DNA of 64,000 bases from contig JBAIAC010000010.1 in the NCBI GenBank assembly GCA_037349315.1, forward strand, positions 32,032,001-32,096,000, given 5' to 3'. Below the pieces are notes generated by a model. That model saw nothing but the letters and a program-made list of their open reading frames with translations, did not search any database and was not told the origin of the DNA. Origin of the DNA: Chelydra serpentina. Its lineage: Eukaryota; Chordata; Testudines; Chelydridae. Numbering within the stretch: the stretch's first letter is position 1; the number at the start of each line of letters is the position of its first letter. The translations under genes were made by a program, and so were the position numbers. Positions 23,745 to 33,459 of this stretch are shown in pieces.

Positions 23745-24780
23745 TATCCTGCATAAAATACATCATAATTATGATATAATTATATCACACTAATATCACT
23801 ATGAAGAATATGGGATGCGGTGCCATACTATTTCAGTGGATGCTGTGGCTTGTGAAAGTGCAACCTTAACTCTGAATTACTTGAGTTTCTAACATTTGTT
23901 TTTTTGTTAGACACTAATGTTTTTGAAAGTTAATGCTGATATGAGCTGGCAAGTGTTAATTTCATTCCAGCAAAGCTTTAGAATTGTCAATTAAACTCCA
24001 AAACATAAGGGTTCGTAATGGAAATGGAAACCGACCTTGGTATAAAGCTGCCAACATGAGAAACAGTATAAATAGATTTATCTAATATTTTGGCTATATG
24101 TACACAGGCTGCTATTCATGTTCACGCTTCCTAAGAAGGGATGGATTTTAGACAGCAATAACAAGAAATTCACCATGTGAAACATTACAGTACATTTTAC
24201 TTTAAATACAGCAAATGAAGCATTCCAGCGGGTCGGATGCTGACAATCTCATTTCATCTTTTGATTGTGTTTGAAGTGGCAGCCTAGGTGACTATAATTT
24301 ATTGTCAGCATGTATTTACCTACTAGCTGCATCAAAACTAGCCTTTCTTCTGAAGAATTTCCCATCATTGCTAAGAGTAGTACAGCTCCCTCCATGGTAG
24401 CTCCCTCAGTGGATATGCTGCTATGGACAAGGCTCCAGATGGCAGGTGGTGTCTTGTCCACCATTTTGTCAAAACCTGCTCAGAGTAGTTCTACACGACA
24501 CAGAGTCTCCATTAGAACACCAACTGTTGCTACCACTGGTGGAGATGCACTGAGGTTAGCAATGTTGGGAATTTTTTTCAGGCAGAAACCTAGTGAAGAC
24601 AAGGCTACAGAAATGACCCCTCAAAGCCAACCCTCATCCTGCCCCACTGCTTTCTGAATCCTTTTAAACACATTTAAAAAAAAGTGTTAATTTTTTTTTA
24701 ATTAATGGTTTTAGGAAAAGGGGTTATGTCGCACTCAGACTATCGTGAGTGTTTTTAGTGTAGATCTGAAATTTATGGTT
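23745..24780. other. AT-rich unique sequence
   Basis: It includes an AT-rich near-palindrome (TAATTATGATATAATTAT, about 23768-23785). 24.1-24.65 kb has phrases reminiscent of MITE ends (TATATGTACACAGGC and GTGAAGACAAGGCTAC), but I could not close an element. Confidence 0.4.
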
Positions 24781-24786
24781 CAAAGT

Positions 24787-25335
24787 CAGGGGCGGCTCTA
24801 ACGTTTTTGCTGCCCCAAGCAAAAAACAAACAAACCCCAAACGCCGCCCCCCCAAACAAAAAAAACATGCCCCAGCCCCCCAAAACAACCTCCGTCTCTC
24901 GGAGCGCGGGCGGCATGCCTGAGGCCCCGCTCCCTCACCGGAGCAAGCGAGGCATGCCCGCGGGCCCCGCTCTCCCTGGCCGGCCGGGAGCAAGCGCGGC
25001 ATGCCAGCTGCCCCGCTCTCCCTGGCCAGCGGGGAGCGAGTGCAGCATGCCGGTGGCCCTGCTCTACCTGGCCGGAGTGCCGGGGTGAGTGGGGCATGCC
25101 TGGGAGGGAGGGAGGGGGAGATGCGCGCAGTGGCCACTCGGATTCTCTTCTCCCCCTCCCTCCCAGGCTCTTAAGCCTGGGAGGGAGGGATAGAACTGGC
25201 GCAGAGCGGGGGTGAGCTGGGGCGGCCAGCTGGGACACATTTCTAGGGGTGGCATGGCCGGTGCCAGAATGCCGCCCCTAGAAATGTGCCGCCCCAAGCA
25301 CCAGCTTGTTTTGCTGGTGCCTGGAGCCGGCCCTG
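24787..25335. mobile_element. GC-rich hAT MITE, 549 bp, exact 8-bp duplication
   Basis: It starts CAGGGGCGGCTCTAAC and ends GGAGCCGGCCCTG, an inverted pair. The octamer TTCAAAGT stands on both sides (24779-24786 and 25336-25343) with no mismatch, diagnostic for the hAT superfamily. The interior is strongly GC- and CpG-rich. It includes a tandem array of roughly 47-bp units each containing GGCATGCC (24912, 24951, about 24998, 25044 and 25093). A short hairpin, CACCAGC...GCTGGTG, sits near the right end. ORFs of 137 and 146 codons cross it on the minus strand, but they only reflect the low stop density of GC-rich repeats. Confidence 0.9.
24912..25105. repeat. Tandem ~47-bp units with GGCATGCC
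   Basis: Four to five imperfect units have the pattern GGCATGCC, then CCCCGCTCTCCCTGGCC, then GGGAGCAAGCG. Spacings are 39, about 47, 47 and 48 bp. The array lies entirely inside the hAT MITE and probably grew by slippage or unequal exchange. Confidence 0.8.
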
Positions 25336-25421
25336 TTCAAAGTGGTAAGCACAAGGAAGCCACTTATGACTCACTTTATTACAAATGAATCACCTGGGGG
25401 GAGGGACAGTCAGGGATCAGA

Positions 25422-25859
25422 GGTAAAATTTCAAAAGCACCTAAATGACTTCGGAGCCTAACTTTCATTTTCAAGAGTGACTTAGGAATTTAGGAACCTA
25501 AATCTCATTAAAAGTCAATAGAACTTGGGGTATATCTACTCTGCAAATAAAAACCCGTGGCTGGCCCACACTAGCTAACTCGAACTCATGGGGTTCGGTC
25601 TGCGGGGCTGTTTCATTGCAGCGTAGACTTTCATACTCAGGCTGCAGTCTGAGTTCTGGGACTCTCCCACCTCACAGGGTCCTAGAGACTGGGCTGTAGT
25701 CCATTCCTGAAAGTCTACATTGCAATGAAACAGCCCCGCAGCCTGAGCCCCACGAACCAGAGTAAGCTGGCATAAGCCAGCCACAAGTGTCTAATTACAG
25801 TGTAGGCATACTCATAGACGCCAGATCTAAGTCACTTAAATGCTTTTGAAAATTTTACC
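25422..25859. mobile_element. Outer foldback element
   Basis: Its long arms face each other. The left arm (25422-25451) runs from GGTAAAATTTCAAAAGCACC to AATGACTT. The right arm (25829-25859) runs from AAGTCACTTAAATGC to TTTTGAAAATTTTACC. The family is a common palindromic repeat in reptiles. A second element is inserted inside it at 25527-25813. Confidence 0.7.
25527..25813. mobile_element. Inner MITE with 32-bp hairpin arms
   Basis: The ends are GGGTATATCTACTCTGCAA and TTACAGTGTAGGCATACTC. Inside, 25602-25633 and 25708-25739 pair over 32 bp with two mismatches, both of which can wobble-pair in RNA (arm core GGCTGTTTCATTGCA). A second copy of the same family lies at about 63.27-63.50 kb. 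It is non-coding; the minus-strand frame at 25575-25784 is a by-product. Confidence 0.8.
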
Positions 25860-26322
25860 CCATGTCATCTTCTATGTATACACAGCATCGAGCACACTAT
25901 TGATACTCCAAAAGTTAGCATAGTCACAATCTCTATGTCTTGTTAGGAATGTAACAATTGCAGAGGCGTGTCCCAGTCTTTTCCTTTTTTCTTCCTGGTT
26001 CCATTTCACATTTGCCATGTGTCAAGTTTTCATTTGCATAAAACATTTTGAAAGATGGAAGTTTCAGAAAACCTTTCTGTGAGCCAGCCCTTTCTTCATC
26101 CTTCCAAATGGAATGCTAGGATCAATCACACACCAATTATTGAATTTTTACCATTAATGAAGGAAGAAAGATTCATTTTGTTTCCTGGTGTTGACAGCAG
26201 AATCTGATGATTTATCTTGCTATTGAATGAGGTTATATGGCATCCATCACTGTCATATCTTAGAGTAACTACATCTTCTTTGGGCTTTGGTACACTTGGC
26301 CTTATTCAGATTACACACCTCT

Positions 26323-26349
26323 TAAATAAATAAATAAATAAATAAATAA
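26323..26349. repeat. (AAAT)n microsatellite
   Basis: A run of AAAT units. Similar short runs occur at about 27778-27796 and 61124-61145. Confidence 0.95.
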
Positions 26350-26372
26350 TCAGCAAGATATACCAAAAGCCC

Positions 26373-26501
26373 AAGTATCAGAGGGGTAGCCATGTTAGTC
26401 TGGATCTGCAGAAGCGACAAAGGGTCCTGTGGCACCTTATAGACTAACAGAGGTATTGAAGCATAAGCTTTTGTGGGTGAATACCCACTTCATCGGATAC
26501 C
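26373..26501 (+). repeat. Turtle-type repeat (TATCAGAGGGGTAGCC family)
   Basis: The order is TATCAGAGGGGTAGCCATGT, TTAGTCTGGATCTGC, GGGTCCTGTGGCACCTTA and CCCACTTCATCGGAT. I recognise it as one of the most frequent interspersed repeats of turtle and crocodile genomes. I cannot name its class with confidence. Confidence 0.7.
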
Positions 26502-26517
26502 CACCAAGAGCCCAATG

Positions 26518-26690
26518 AGTCATGAGAGGCAGTGTGGTCCAGTGGATAGGGCACTAAAGTGTCAGTCATTTCCAGCTCTTCCACTGACCAGTTGTGTGTT
26601 GTTGAACAAGTCTGTTTGCCTCTGTTTGACAAATCAAACAAGTCACTTTACCTCTCTGGGCCTGTATCTCCTCTATCCTTTGTCTTGTCT
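26518..26690 (+). repeat. MIR-like SINE
   Basis: A tRNA-like head, AGTGTGGTCCAGTGGATAGG, is followed by the MIR core (TCCACTGACCAGTTGTGTG) and CTTTACCTCTCTGGGCCTG. Confidence 0.75.
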
Positions 26691-26691
26691 G

Positions 26692-26785
26692 TTTAGATTG
26701 TACGGTTTTTGTCCATTGCTAAATGTCAGTACAGCACCTAGCATAACAGACCTCCAGATGAAACTGAGGAAAGTAGGTGTTACTG
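26692..26785 (-). repeat. CTAGGAGCCCC-family repeat, reverse orientation
   Basis: TTTAGATTGTACGG followed by CAGTACAGCACCTAGCATAA matches the complement of the repeat seen at 3.3 kb. Confidence 0.5.
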
Positions 26786-27139
26786 TAATACAAGAATTGT
26801 AGATGGAGTGCACCAACCTGAAAGCATGTTCAGGTAGAATATTCAACTCGCTAACATCAAAAGATGACCTCAAGAGTGTAAATAGTGACTTACCAGCTAG
26901 CAGAAAGCATTAGGCTAGCCAAATGGCTCAGGAACAATAGCAAGAGACACATTCAATGAATAAAAATAGCACTAGTAGCAACAGTGATCTTGTTTTTGAG
27001 CTCTTGACATATTTTTCATCCAGCTTCTTAGCAGATTTGGGTTGCCTACTTTTTATTTCTTTTGTCTGAACGCAGTATTTTCAGTCTCTGAACATCTTCT
27101 TTGTACTGGCCAAAACACAGGACATGTGAATGCAGTTCC

Positions 27140-27335
27140 TGCTCTGACACTGATTTATTCTCTGATCTTCACCAAGTCAATTAACAGATCTTTTTTACCT
27201 TGCTGTAAAATGGGCATAAGAATTCAGCAATTTCCCAACATACAGGAGTGTTGTGAGATTGATCAATGTCTGCAAAATGCTTTGAGGTCTTCAGCTAGGC
27301 TTGTATGTGTGCAAACTATTATTGTTATTACCAGT
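27140..27335 (+). repeat. MIR-like SINE, 3' part
   Basis: CTTCACCAAGTCAATTAAC, GCTGTAAAATGGGCATAA, GTGTTGTGAGATTGATCAAT and AATGCTTTGAGG, followed by ATTATTGTTATTA, follow the MIR order to its tail. Confidence 0.65.
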
Positions 27336-27339
27336 GCAT

Positions 27340-29980
27340 CACCTTTCTTCCAGACACATTTTTTGAGATTGCCATCAATACCAGTTCAATAGATCAGCCA
27401 TTGCGGGGCAATGGGAACTATCAAAATACTAAAACTGATGCCCTTCCCCCAACACCAACCCTGTTGCATCTCCAAAAACTCCCCAGGTGTCACTGCTCTG
27501 GCAGGGAATGAGGGGGGAACTCAAAAGGGTGGTCTCAAATCAGGACTCTGCAAGGCCTTGTCTCTCGAATAAGACACTAAGGGAGTATCATGATGACAGC
27601 TGCACTTACATCACTGAAAATAATTATTCTGATCCAGGGATACAAGCTAAGCCATAAGAGTGGTCTTGTAAGCAAAGGTTTGTTTTAATAGAAACATAAG
27701 TATTATGCATTACAGTCTATTGTAAATTGGCTGTAATTTTCTCCTGACGCTGTGTGAATTAAACTAGTTAGGATACCAAATAAATAAATAAATAAAATAA
27801 CAAATGCCACAAAGCAGAAAGCAAGCTCAGTGTCTGAAGGTTAATGATTGCTCATGAAAGCTACAGAAATAAATTATCTGCCTAGGGACACTGTCACATG
27901 ATCAGCACAAAAGCTGTAACAGCCAAAAATGTTTATGTAGAGGGGGAAAAAAACACTGTCAGCATCACAGAACCCTTCCCCCACTGCTAAATCCAAGTCC
28001 CAAGCCAAACAGCTGCTCCTGACTGCTTACATTAAACTAATTTGTGCTGCAACATTGCAGCTGCTTAATTTTTAGTCTGAACTTTATCACCAATAAGTGT
28101 TACAATAACAAGTGATTCAGTCATATCTCTGAAGAAGTATCAGTTCCTCAGCAACAAAAACGGTTTAACATAAGTAGATTGCAAATAAATGTAAATTTTA
28201 AAAAAATAAATAAAGACAATGACCCAAACAATGCAACTTAAAAACTTGGAATGGGAGAGACTTAAAAGCCTGTTTTGTTCCTAAATTAATTATAGGACAA
28301 ATTTTGCCCTCAGATACACGGGCACCTCCCACTGGTGTCTATGGGTGCATATGCAAGGGCAGAATCTGACCCTCCAATGCTTGAAAATATAGTGTGTGGA
28401 ATCTAAATAACAATAGCTCCTGGAAATAAAGATGACTTGCAACCATCTGAAGGGAGAGGCTAGATTCATTTAGGCCCAGATCCTGCAGTGAATAGTGTGT
28501 GGGTGAACTGCTATATTTGTGTGGAAAACAGTGGGGTTTCCCACAGGTCCAGCAGTCCACCCATGCACTAGACATTGCAGGATTGGATTCTTAAAGAGCA
28601 TATGCAGCATTACTTTTCCCTTTACCCCAACCTAGCCTGACTTTTACTCCAGTGGAATGTGGGACTTCCTCTACTTGGATTAAATACTTAAGTAGTGTCT
28701 ATATGTGGCTCTTCCTGTGGAAGATTGTGATGTGTGTGTTGCTGTGAGAGATTTTTAAAAAGTCGCACTCACCATTAAAAAAGTCTAGCTCATATATATG
28801 GTAACAGCTTGAACGTCCTGACCTCTTCCTTCCCCCTTCCCCCCATGAAAAAAAATTGTTCAAACTCGGTTGCATAGAAGGAAGTGTTTTGAGAGTGACT
28901 GCAAAATGTTGTTCCTTGGGTAACAGTCCTGCTGCAGTTACAAAATGTCACATGTTGTTCCTCATGTTTTTCTCTGAATTATTTTCCTAGCCCTGTGTCA
29001 CAAGCTGAGCCTCATCTTTCTGCTGAAACAGACACTGACCTGAACTGGCTGTAATTCCGGACAAATATGCAGGCACTGTTTTGCTACATTTTGGAATTTG
29101 ACTTAGTCCATGTGTCAAGCATTTGCTTGCACTCAGGAAAGAACGTTTTTTTCACCCAGTGTTTGGAATGCACAGAAATTTCAGTTTTTAATTAGTTTAA
29201 ATATGATTAATGTTTTTAAGGTGGATATCTTATTACACCTAGTATTTCCTGTAAAAAGGGACCATTCAAATTTACTAGTCTTAGTTATTAAGAACAAAAT
29301 TTGAAAGGAAAAATAAACATTCAAAGAGCAATTTTAGTTAAACAAAAACCTGTAGTTTCTAGTAGTACTAACAACAGGGTTCAAAATATAATGTTGTTTG
29401 TTTGATGGGGAAAAATGGGCTTTGGGTTTTGCTAAACTAGGGGTTGTTTAGCTGCAGGCCCCATCTTATCCAAACCTCCAAAGATTAGTTGGGGGAAAGA
29501 GGCATTAAATGAAGCTATGCCTTGTCTCTTTTTGAAACAGAACGGGGGGGGGGGGGGAGGAGGAGCATTTGGTTGGTTGGGTGGTTGGGGGTTTTTGGAT
29601 TGGTCTTTTTTTTTGTTTTGTTTATTTTGTAAAAATCATCAGCGGGGGTTTTGGCTTAAAAAAGTCAAAACAAGGGAAGGTTTGATATCTGCATGCCCAT
29701 TTTATCCTGCCCCCAAAGTTTTGGGAGTGAGGGGTGATGGGATAAATGGGTTCCTGTTTGTATTTATTACTATTTATGGAGTAATGTTGCTAGTGTGGAA
29801 AAAAATGCTCCCCTATTTTTCCCTGCTTCACCCTTTAAACCTAGAAACCCTTACAGATTTCTTTAAATGGACACATCTCAGGGAATAGACTAGAGATAAG
29901 ATCAAGATATAAAATTTGAATCCAGATCTGTATTTTGAACACCCCAAGTTCCAGGGTGGGCTGGATTCTGAGTTTTGGCT
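27340..29980. other. Unique sequence with small foldbacks and a G run
   Basis: Small palindromic repeats lie at 28285-28375 (ACAAATTTTGCCCTCAGAT against AAGGGCAGAATCTGACCC) and 28472-28592 (CCCAGATCCTGCAGTGAA against CATTGCAGGATTGG). A 14-nt G run is at 29544-29557. Nothing else is recognised. Confidence 0.45.
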
Positions 29981-29994
29981 TAGTCTATTATAAA

Positions 29995-30803
29995 TATGGT
30001 CCTACCAAATTCACAGCCATGAAAAACACATCACAGACCATGAAATCTCATCTCCCCAGTGAAAATCTGGCTACTGTAGGGGGGTCACGGTATTGCCACC
30101 CTTACTTCTGCACTGCCTTCAGAGCTGGGCGCCCAGAGAGCAGTGGCTGCTGGCCTAGCACCCAACTCTGAAGGCATCGCCACCACGAGCAGCAGCGCAG
30201 AAGTGAAGGTGGCATGGTATGGAGGGTTGTCGCTTTTTGGGGTGATGCAGGGCCGGCCTATGTGAGCGACCGCCCAGGGTGCCATGCTCAAGGGGGTGGT
30301 GTGGTCACCCCTACACACACACTGTCAGCCCAAGGCCCCTCTAATCCCTGAGCGCTGGGGAGGAGCAGGGCATGGCTCCTACTATGCTCCAGCTGCTAGT
30401 CCTGGGCCAGCTTCGGAGGGACAGAACTTCCTCTTCCCCTGCATGGGCCACTCCTGGAGCCAGGTCACACCCACCTCCGGCGGCGGCACAGACGTAAGGG
30501 TGGCAGTACCATACCACCCTCACATCTGCACTGTACCATACCATGCCACCACTCTTCAGCTGCCCAGCTCTGAAGGCAGCACCGTCGCCAGCAGCAGCGC
30601 AGAAGTAAGAGTGGCAATACTATGACCACCCTACAATAGCCTTGTCACCCCCACCCCACTCGACCCCTTTTTGGGTCTGGACCCCACAGCTACAACACTA
30701 TGAAATTTCAGATTTAAATATCTGAAATGATAAAATATAAGATTTTTTAAATCATATGACCATGAAATTTATCAAAATGGACCAGGAATTTGGTAGGGCC
30801 ATA
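29995..30803. mobile_element. 809-bp TIR element with exact 8-bp duplication
   Basis: The ends are TATGGTCCTACCAAATTC and GAATTTGGTAGGGCCATA, inverted repeats differing at one position. ATTATAAA flanks both sides (29987-29994 and 30804-30811). The 8-bp duplication points to a hAT-type element. The interior holds related segments in both orientations (GCCACCCTTACTTCTGC and GCAGAAGTAAGAGTGGC). A block at about 30245-30480 (starting GCAGGGCCGGCCTATG) looks like a separate GC-rich insertion. There is no transposase ORF, so it is non-autonomous. Confidence 0.85.
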
Positions 30804-30856
30804 ATTATAAAGAAGTAAGGTGCCATCTGAAAAATATGGAGCTGGGTTTTGGAGCT

Positions 30857-31516
30857 TGTAGCAGGGTGGTTACCTGCTCCTGCCCTGTGGGGCTTAACAG
30901 CCAGCCCTTGGAGAGAGCTGGGGCTGAGGGCAAGAAAAGCTAGGCTGACTGGGGAAACTGATGCAGCTGGGCCATGCTCCAATCAGGCCACAGCTGGTCC
31001 TATAAAGGGGCTGCTCAGATGAAGCTTAGCCTGACTGTCTCTAGCTTCTGAGAGGGAGGGACCTGAGGGAGTACCTAGATTAAAGCAGGGCTAGGGAAGG
31101 GGCTGGGGAGCTCTGCCCAGAGAAAACCCCAGTCTGCGGCCTAGCCTAAGGCCAATTGGGTACTGGGGTTGCAGGGGGCAGCCCATGGTAGACACAGGCA
31201 GCAGGTCCAAACCCCCTTGCCTGCGATGAGTGGCTGATACACTGCAGTCTGCCCAGTGAGCAGGGCTAAATGATGACTGGCAGTAGCCAAGACTGAGGCG
31301 AGGTGGGGTAGTGAGAGGGGGGGACCCACAGGGATTATTGGGGTTTACTGCCAGGGGGCAGCACCCTAGTGGACAGAGGCACCTGGTCCTGGGAGGGACT
31401 GGGGGCCAGTAGTAAGGCGGATCACCGGCCTGCAGAGGGCGCTCTGAGTTGGAAATTGAGCTAATTCCCAAGAACGACCAGCAGGAAGCGCCGCCGAGTG
31501 AGTCCGAGCCCTTACA
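30857..31516 (+). mobile_element. Solo LTR with 5-bp target duplication
   Basis: It starts TGTAGCAGGGTGG and ends GAGCCCTTACA. The pentamer GAGCT flanks it exactly (30852-30856 and 31517-31521). A TATA-like CCTATAAAGGGG lies at about 30999-31010. TG...CA ends, a 5-bp duplication, an internal promoter and the absence of gag/pol together make it a solo LTR of an old LTR retrotransposon. I recognise similar sequence as a common turtle repeat. The 181-codon minus-strand frame across it is incidental. Confidence 0.8.
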
Positions 31517-31529
31517 GAGCTGGATTGTG

Positions 31530-32010
31530 AACTTTGTCCATCCAAAACTGTCAGGGTGTTTGGATTCTGGGTTCCAGTCCATCTCTATTGTATACATTAT
31601 TATTATTACTACTGTAATTAATTTGTAGCACACCATAAATAAAAAGATGCATATGCTTCCCCAAAAGCTTTCAATCTATATAATGTAAGGCAAACAGAAG
31701 ATGAAACACAGGGCACTTCAGAAGAGGTAGGGGGAGAAGATTATAGATAGGTGAGAGGACAAAGGATTGGTTGGAGAGAGGAGGCAAGTTGGGGCAAGAA
31801 GATTTGTTTCAGCTGTAAGGGCAGCATGGTAGAAGGCATGAAGCCAAATGTAGAAGGAGACAAAGGAGAGATGACAGGGAATGAGAAGGGCAATAGGAGG
31901 AAATATAGGTGGAAATTTAACTAAGTAGGGTCCCATAGGTGAAGCTGAGAAGTTTAATGTGATGCAGTTAGAGATAGCAAGCAAATACAGGGATCCAAAG
32001 ATGGTGGTAA
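31530..32010. other. Unique sequence
   Basis: Purine-rich on the plus strand (AGGAGGAAAT-like runs). No repeat family recognised. Confidence 0.4.
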
Positions 32011-32018
32011 TATACATG

Positions 32019-33451
32019 TGTAGCCCTTCTGCCAGGTGGAGCTGGCAGTAGGGTGACCAGATGTCCCGATTTTATAAGTACAGTCCCGATTTTGGGGGCT
32101 TTTTCTTATATAGGCTCCTATTACCCCCCCACCCCCATCCCGATTTTTTACACTTGTTATCTGGTCACCCTAGTTGGCAGTAACAAGGGCCAGGTTACAT
32201 ATCTAGAGGTTCCTTTTAACAATACAACATAGAACTGGCTTGACACCCCCCGCCCCCCATCCAGTAATCTGGGAAAATTACACACCACCCCTGGGCACCT
32301 CTAAGAGGGAATACTTCCCCTCTCGCAAGCACTGAGTCTGAGTATAGAAAAGAAAACCTTTAATAACAAGAGGGAAAGAACTTGGCATTAATTTGGGGAA
32401 ACACCGCAAGCCTATGGCCATGAGCAAAACATCGACCCCAGAGTATGTTGGGCCTTTGCCTCAGGTTCTCACCTTGCAAAAATCCAAGAAACAAATGTTC
32501 CTTTAACATGCCACTCCCCTCTCCCTTCACCACACCCCACTCACAGTTATTTATTCTTGGTCAGGAAAGACCCAGAGTTCTGAGGTGCGTTCGCATGAGT
32601 TTACCTCCCACCCCAGTGGGAGGAGGAATCGAGCAATGCCTCAGCTGCTGCTCTGCTCACTCTGCATTGCTACCTGCTGCCACAACCACTCCGGCATTCA
32701 CCCCACACTGGCCGCTGCACCATCATCCATTCCATCACTGACCTCTGCGTGGTCATTCACTCTGCCTCTGTGCTGCTGGACCACTGGACACTGTCACCCT
32801 GCGAGGTTCCGCCACTTAACACAGCTCTCAGTGATGTTAGCAGAGGACCCTCAATAGTACGGCAGGTTGGTCAATCTTTGTCACTGGAGATGTTGCCCCC
32901 CCTCCCAGCAAGTCTAAGGCTTAGCACTTAGATCTAGTTATCAGTGATTTTAGCTCTAGCGATCCATAACAGAACAAAAGACTCCCCATTGAGTCTAATC
33001 AGTTCAAGCATTAAACAGTGTCTAGGACTCTTTAGGGAGAGACAACACTACCAGGTACAAGTACTTGTCCCCACCCACTCTTCACTGGGCTCTGGTATCC
33101 CTGCCCCCTGTTTACCAAGTGCAGTTCAGCTGAGGGTGACCACCCTCAATCAGGGCATCCCAAGCACAGTTCTGCTGCCCCCACTTATACAACAAGGACA
33201 ACAACTTTTCATCACCCCTGCACCCAACACCAAAATGACTTGCAATCCAACATCAGCCCCAAGTGATCTTTTGGACAAAACACTCCATCAAGCTGCACAC
33301 CTAGGCAAAGTAGGCATGTCTATGCAAACAAGGTCAGTTCCTGAATTCTTTTTCTCCAGCTCATCACTAGATGTCAGGGGAGAGTTCATTCAGACCCTGC
33401 TTGTACATGTGATAGACTGGAGGGGCAATTGGTAAATTGGACAGTCATATG
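32019..33451 (-). mobile_element. Unclassified LTR-like element, interrupted by a MITE
   Basis: A composition break (C-rich on the plus strand) and a 7-bp repeat, ATACATG, flank the region (32012-32018 and 33452-33458). On the minus strand an AATAAA-like context (complement of CCTTTAATAACAAG near 32357) follows a C/T-rich body. This suggests an LTR or a long terminal segment in minus orientation. The ORF of 163 codons at 32944-33435 has no domain I know. The MITE at 32049-32172 sits near its left end. The class is uncertain. Confidence 0.4.
32049..32172. mobile_element. 124-bp MITE, TAGGGTGACCAGAT ends
   Basis: Perfect 14-bp terminal inverted repeats, TAGGGTGACCAGAT and ATCTGGTCACCCTA. The flanking octamers GCTGGCAG (32041-32048) and GTTGGCAG (32173-32180) differ at one base. 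This is a hAT-like 8-bp duplication. A sister copy is at 36168-36289. Confidence 0.9.
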
Positions 33452-33459
33452 ATACATGT

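Noticed and set aside
24724..25238. Minus-strand frames of 137 and 146 codons in a GC-rich block
   Set aside because: They lie wholly or mostly inside the hAT MITE, are built from its tandem units and lack domains. Low stop frequency in GC-rich DNA explains them.
31091..31636. 181-codon minus-strand frame, the second longest in the window
   Set aside because: It is antisense to a solo LTR with a verified 5-bp duplication, and its sequence shows no domain.
32944..33435. 163-codon plus-strand frame
   Set aside because: It lies in an LTR-like element read on its antisense strand. No domain, signal peptide or repeat structure supports a protein.
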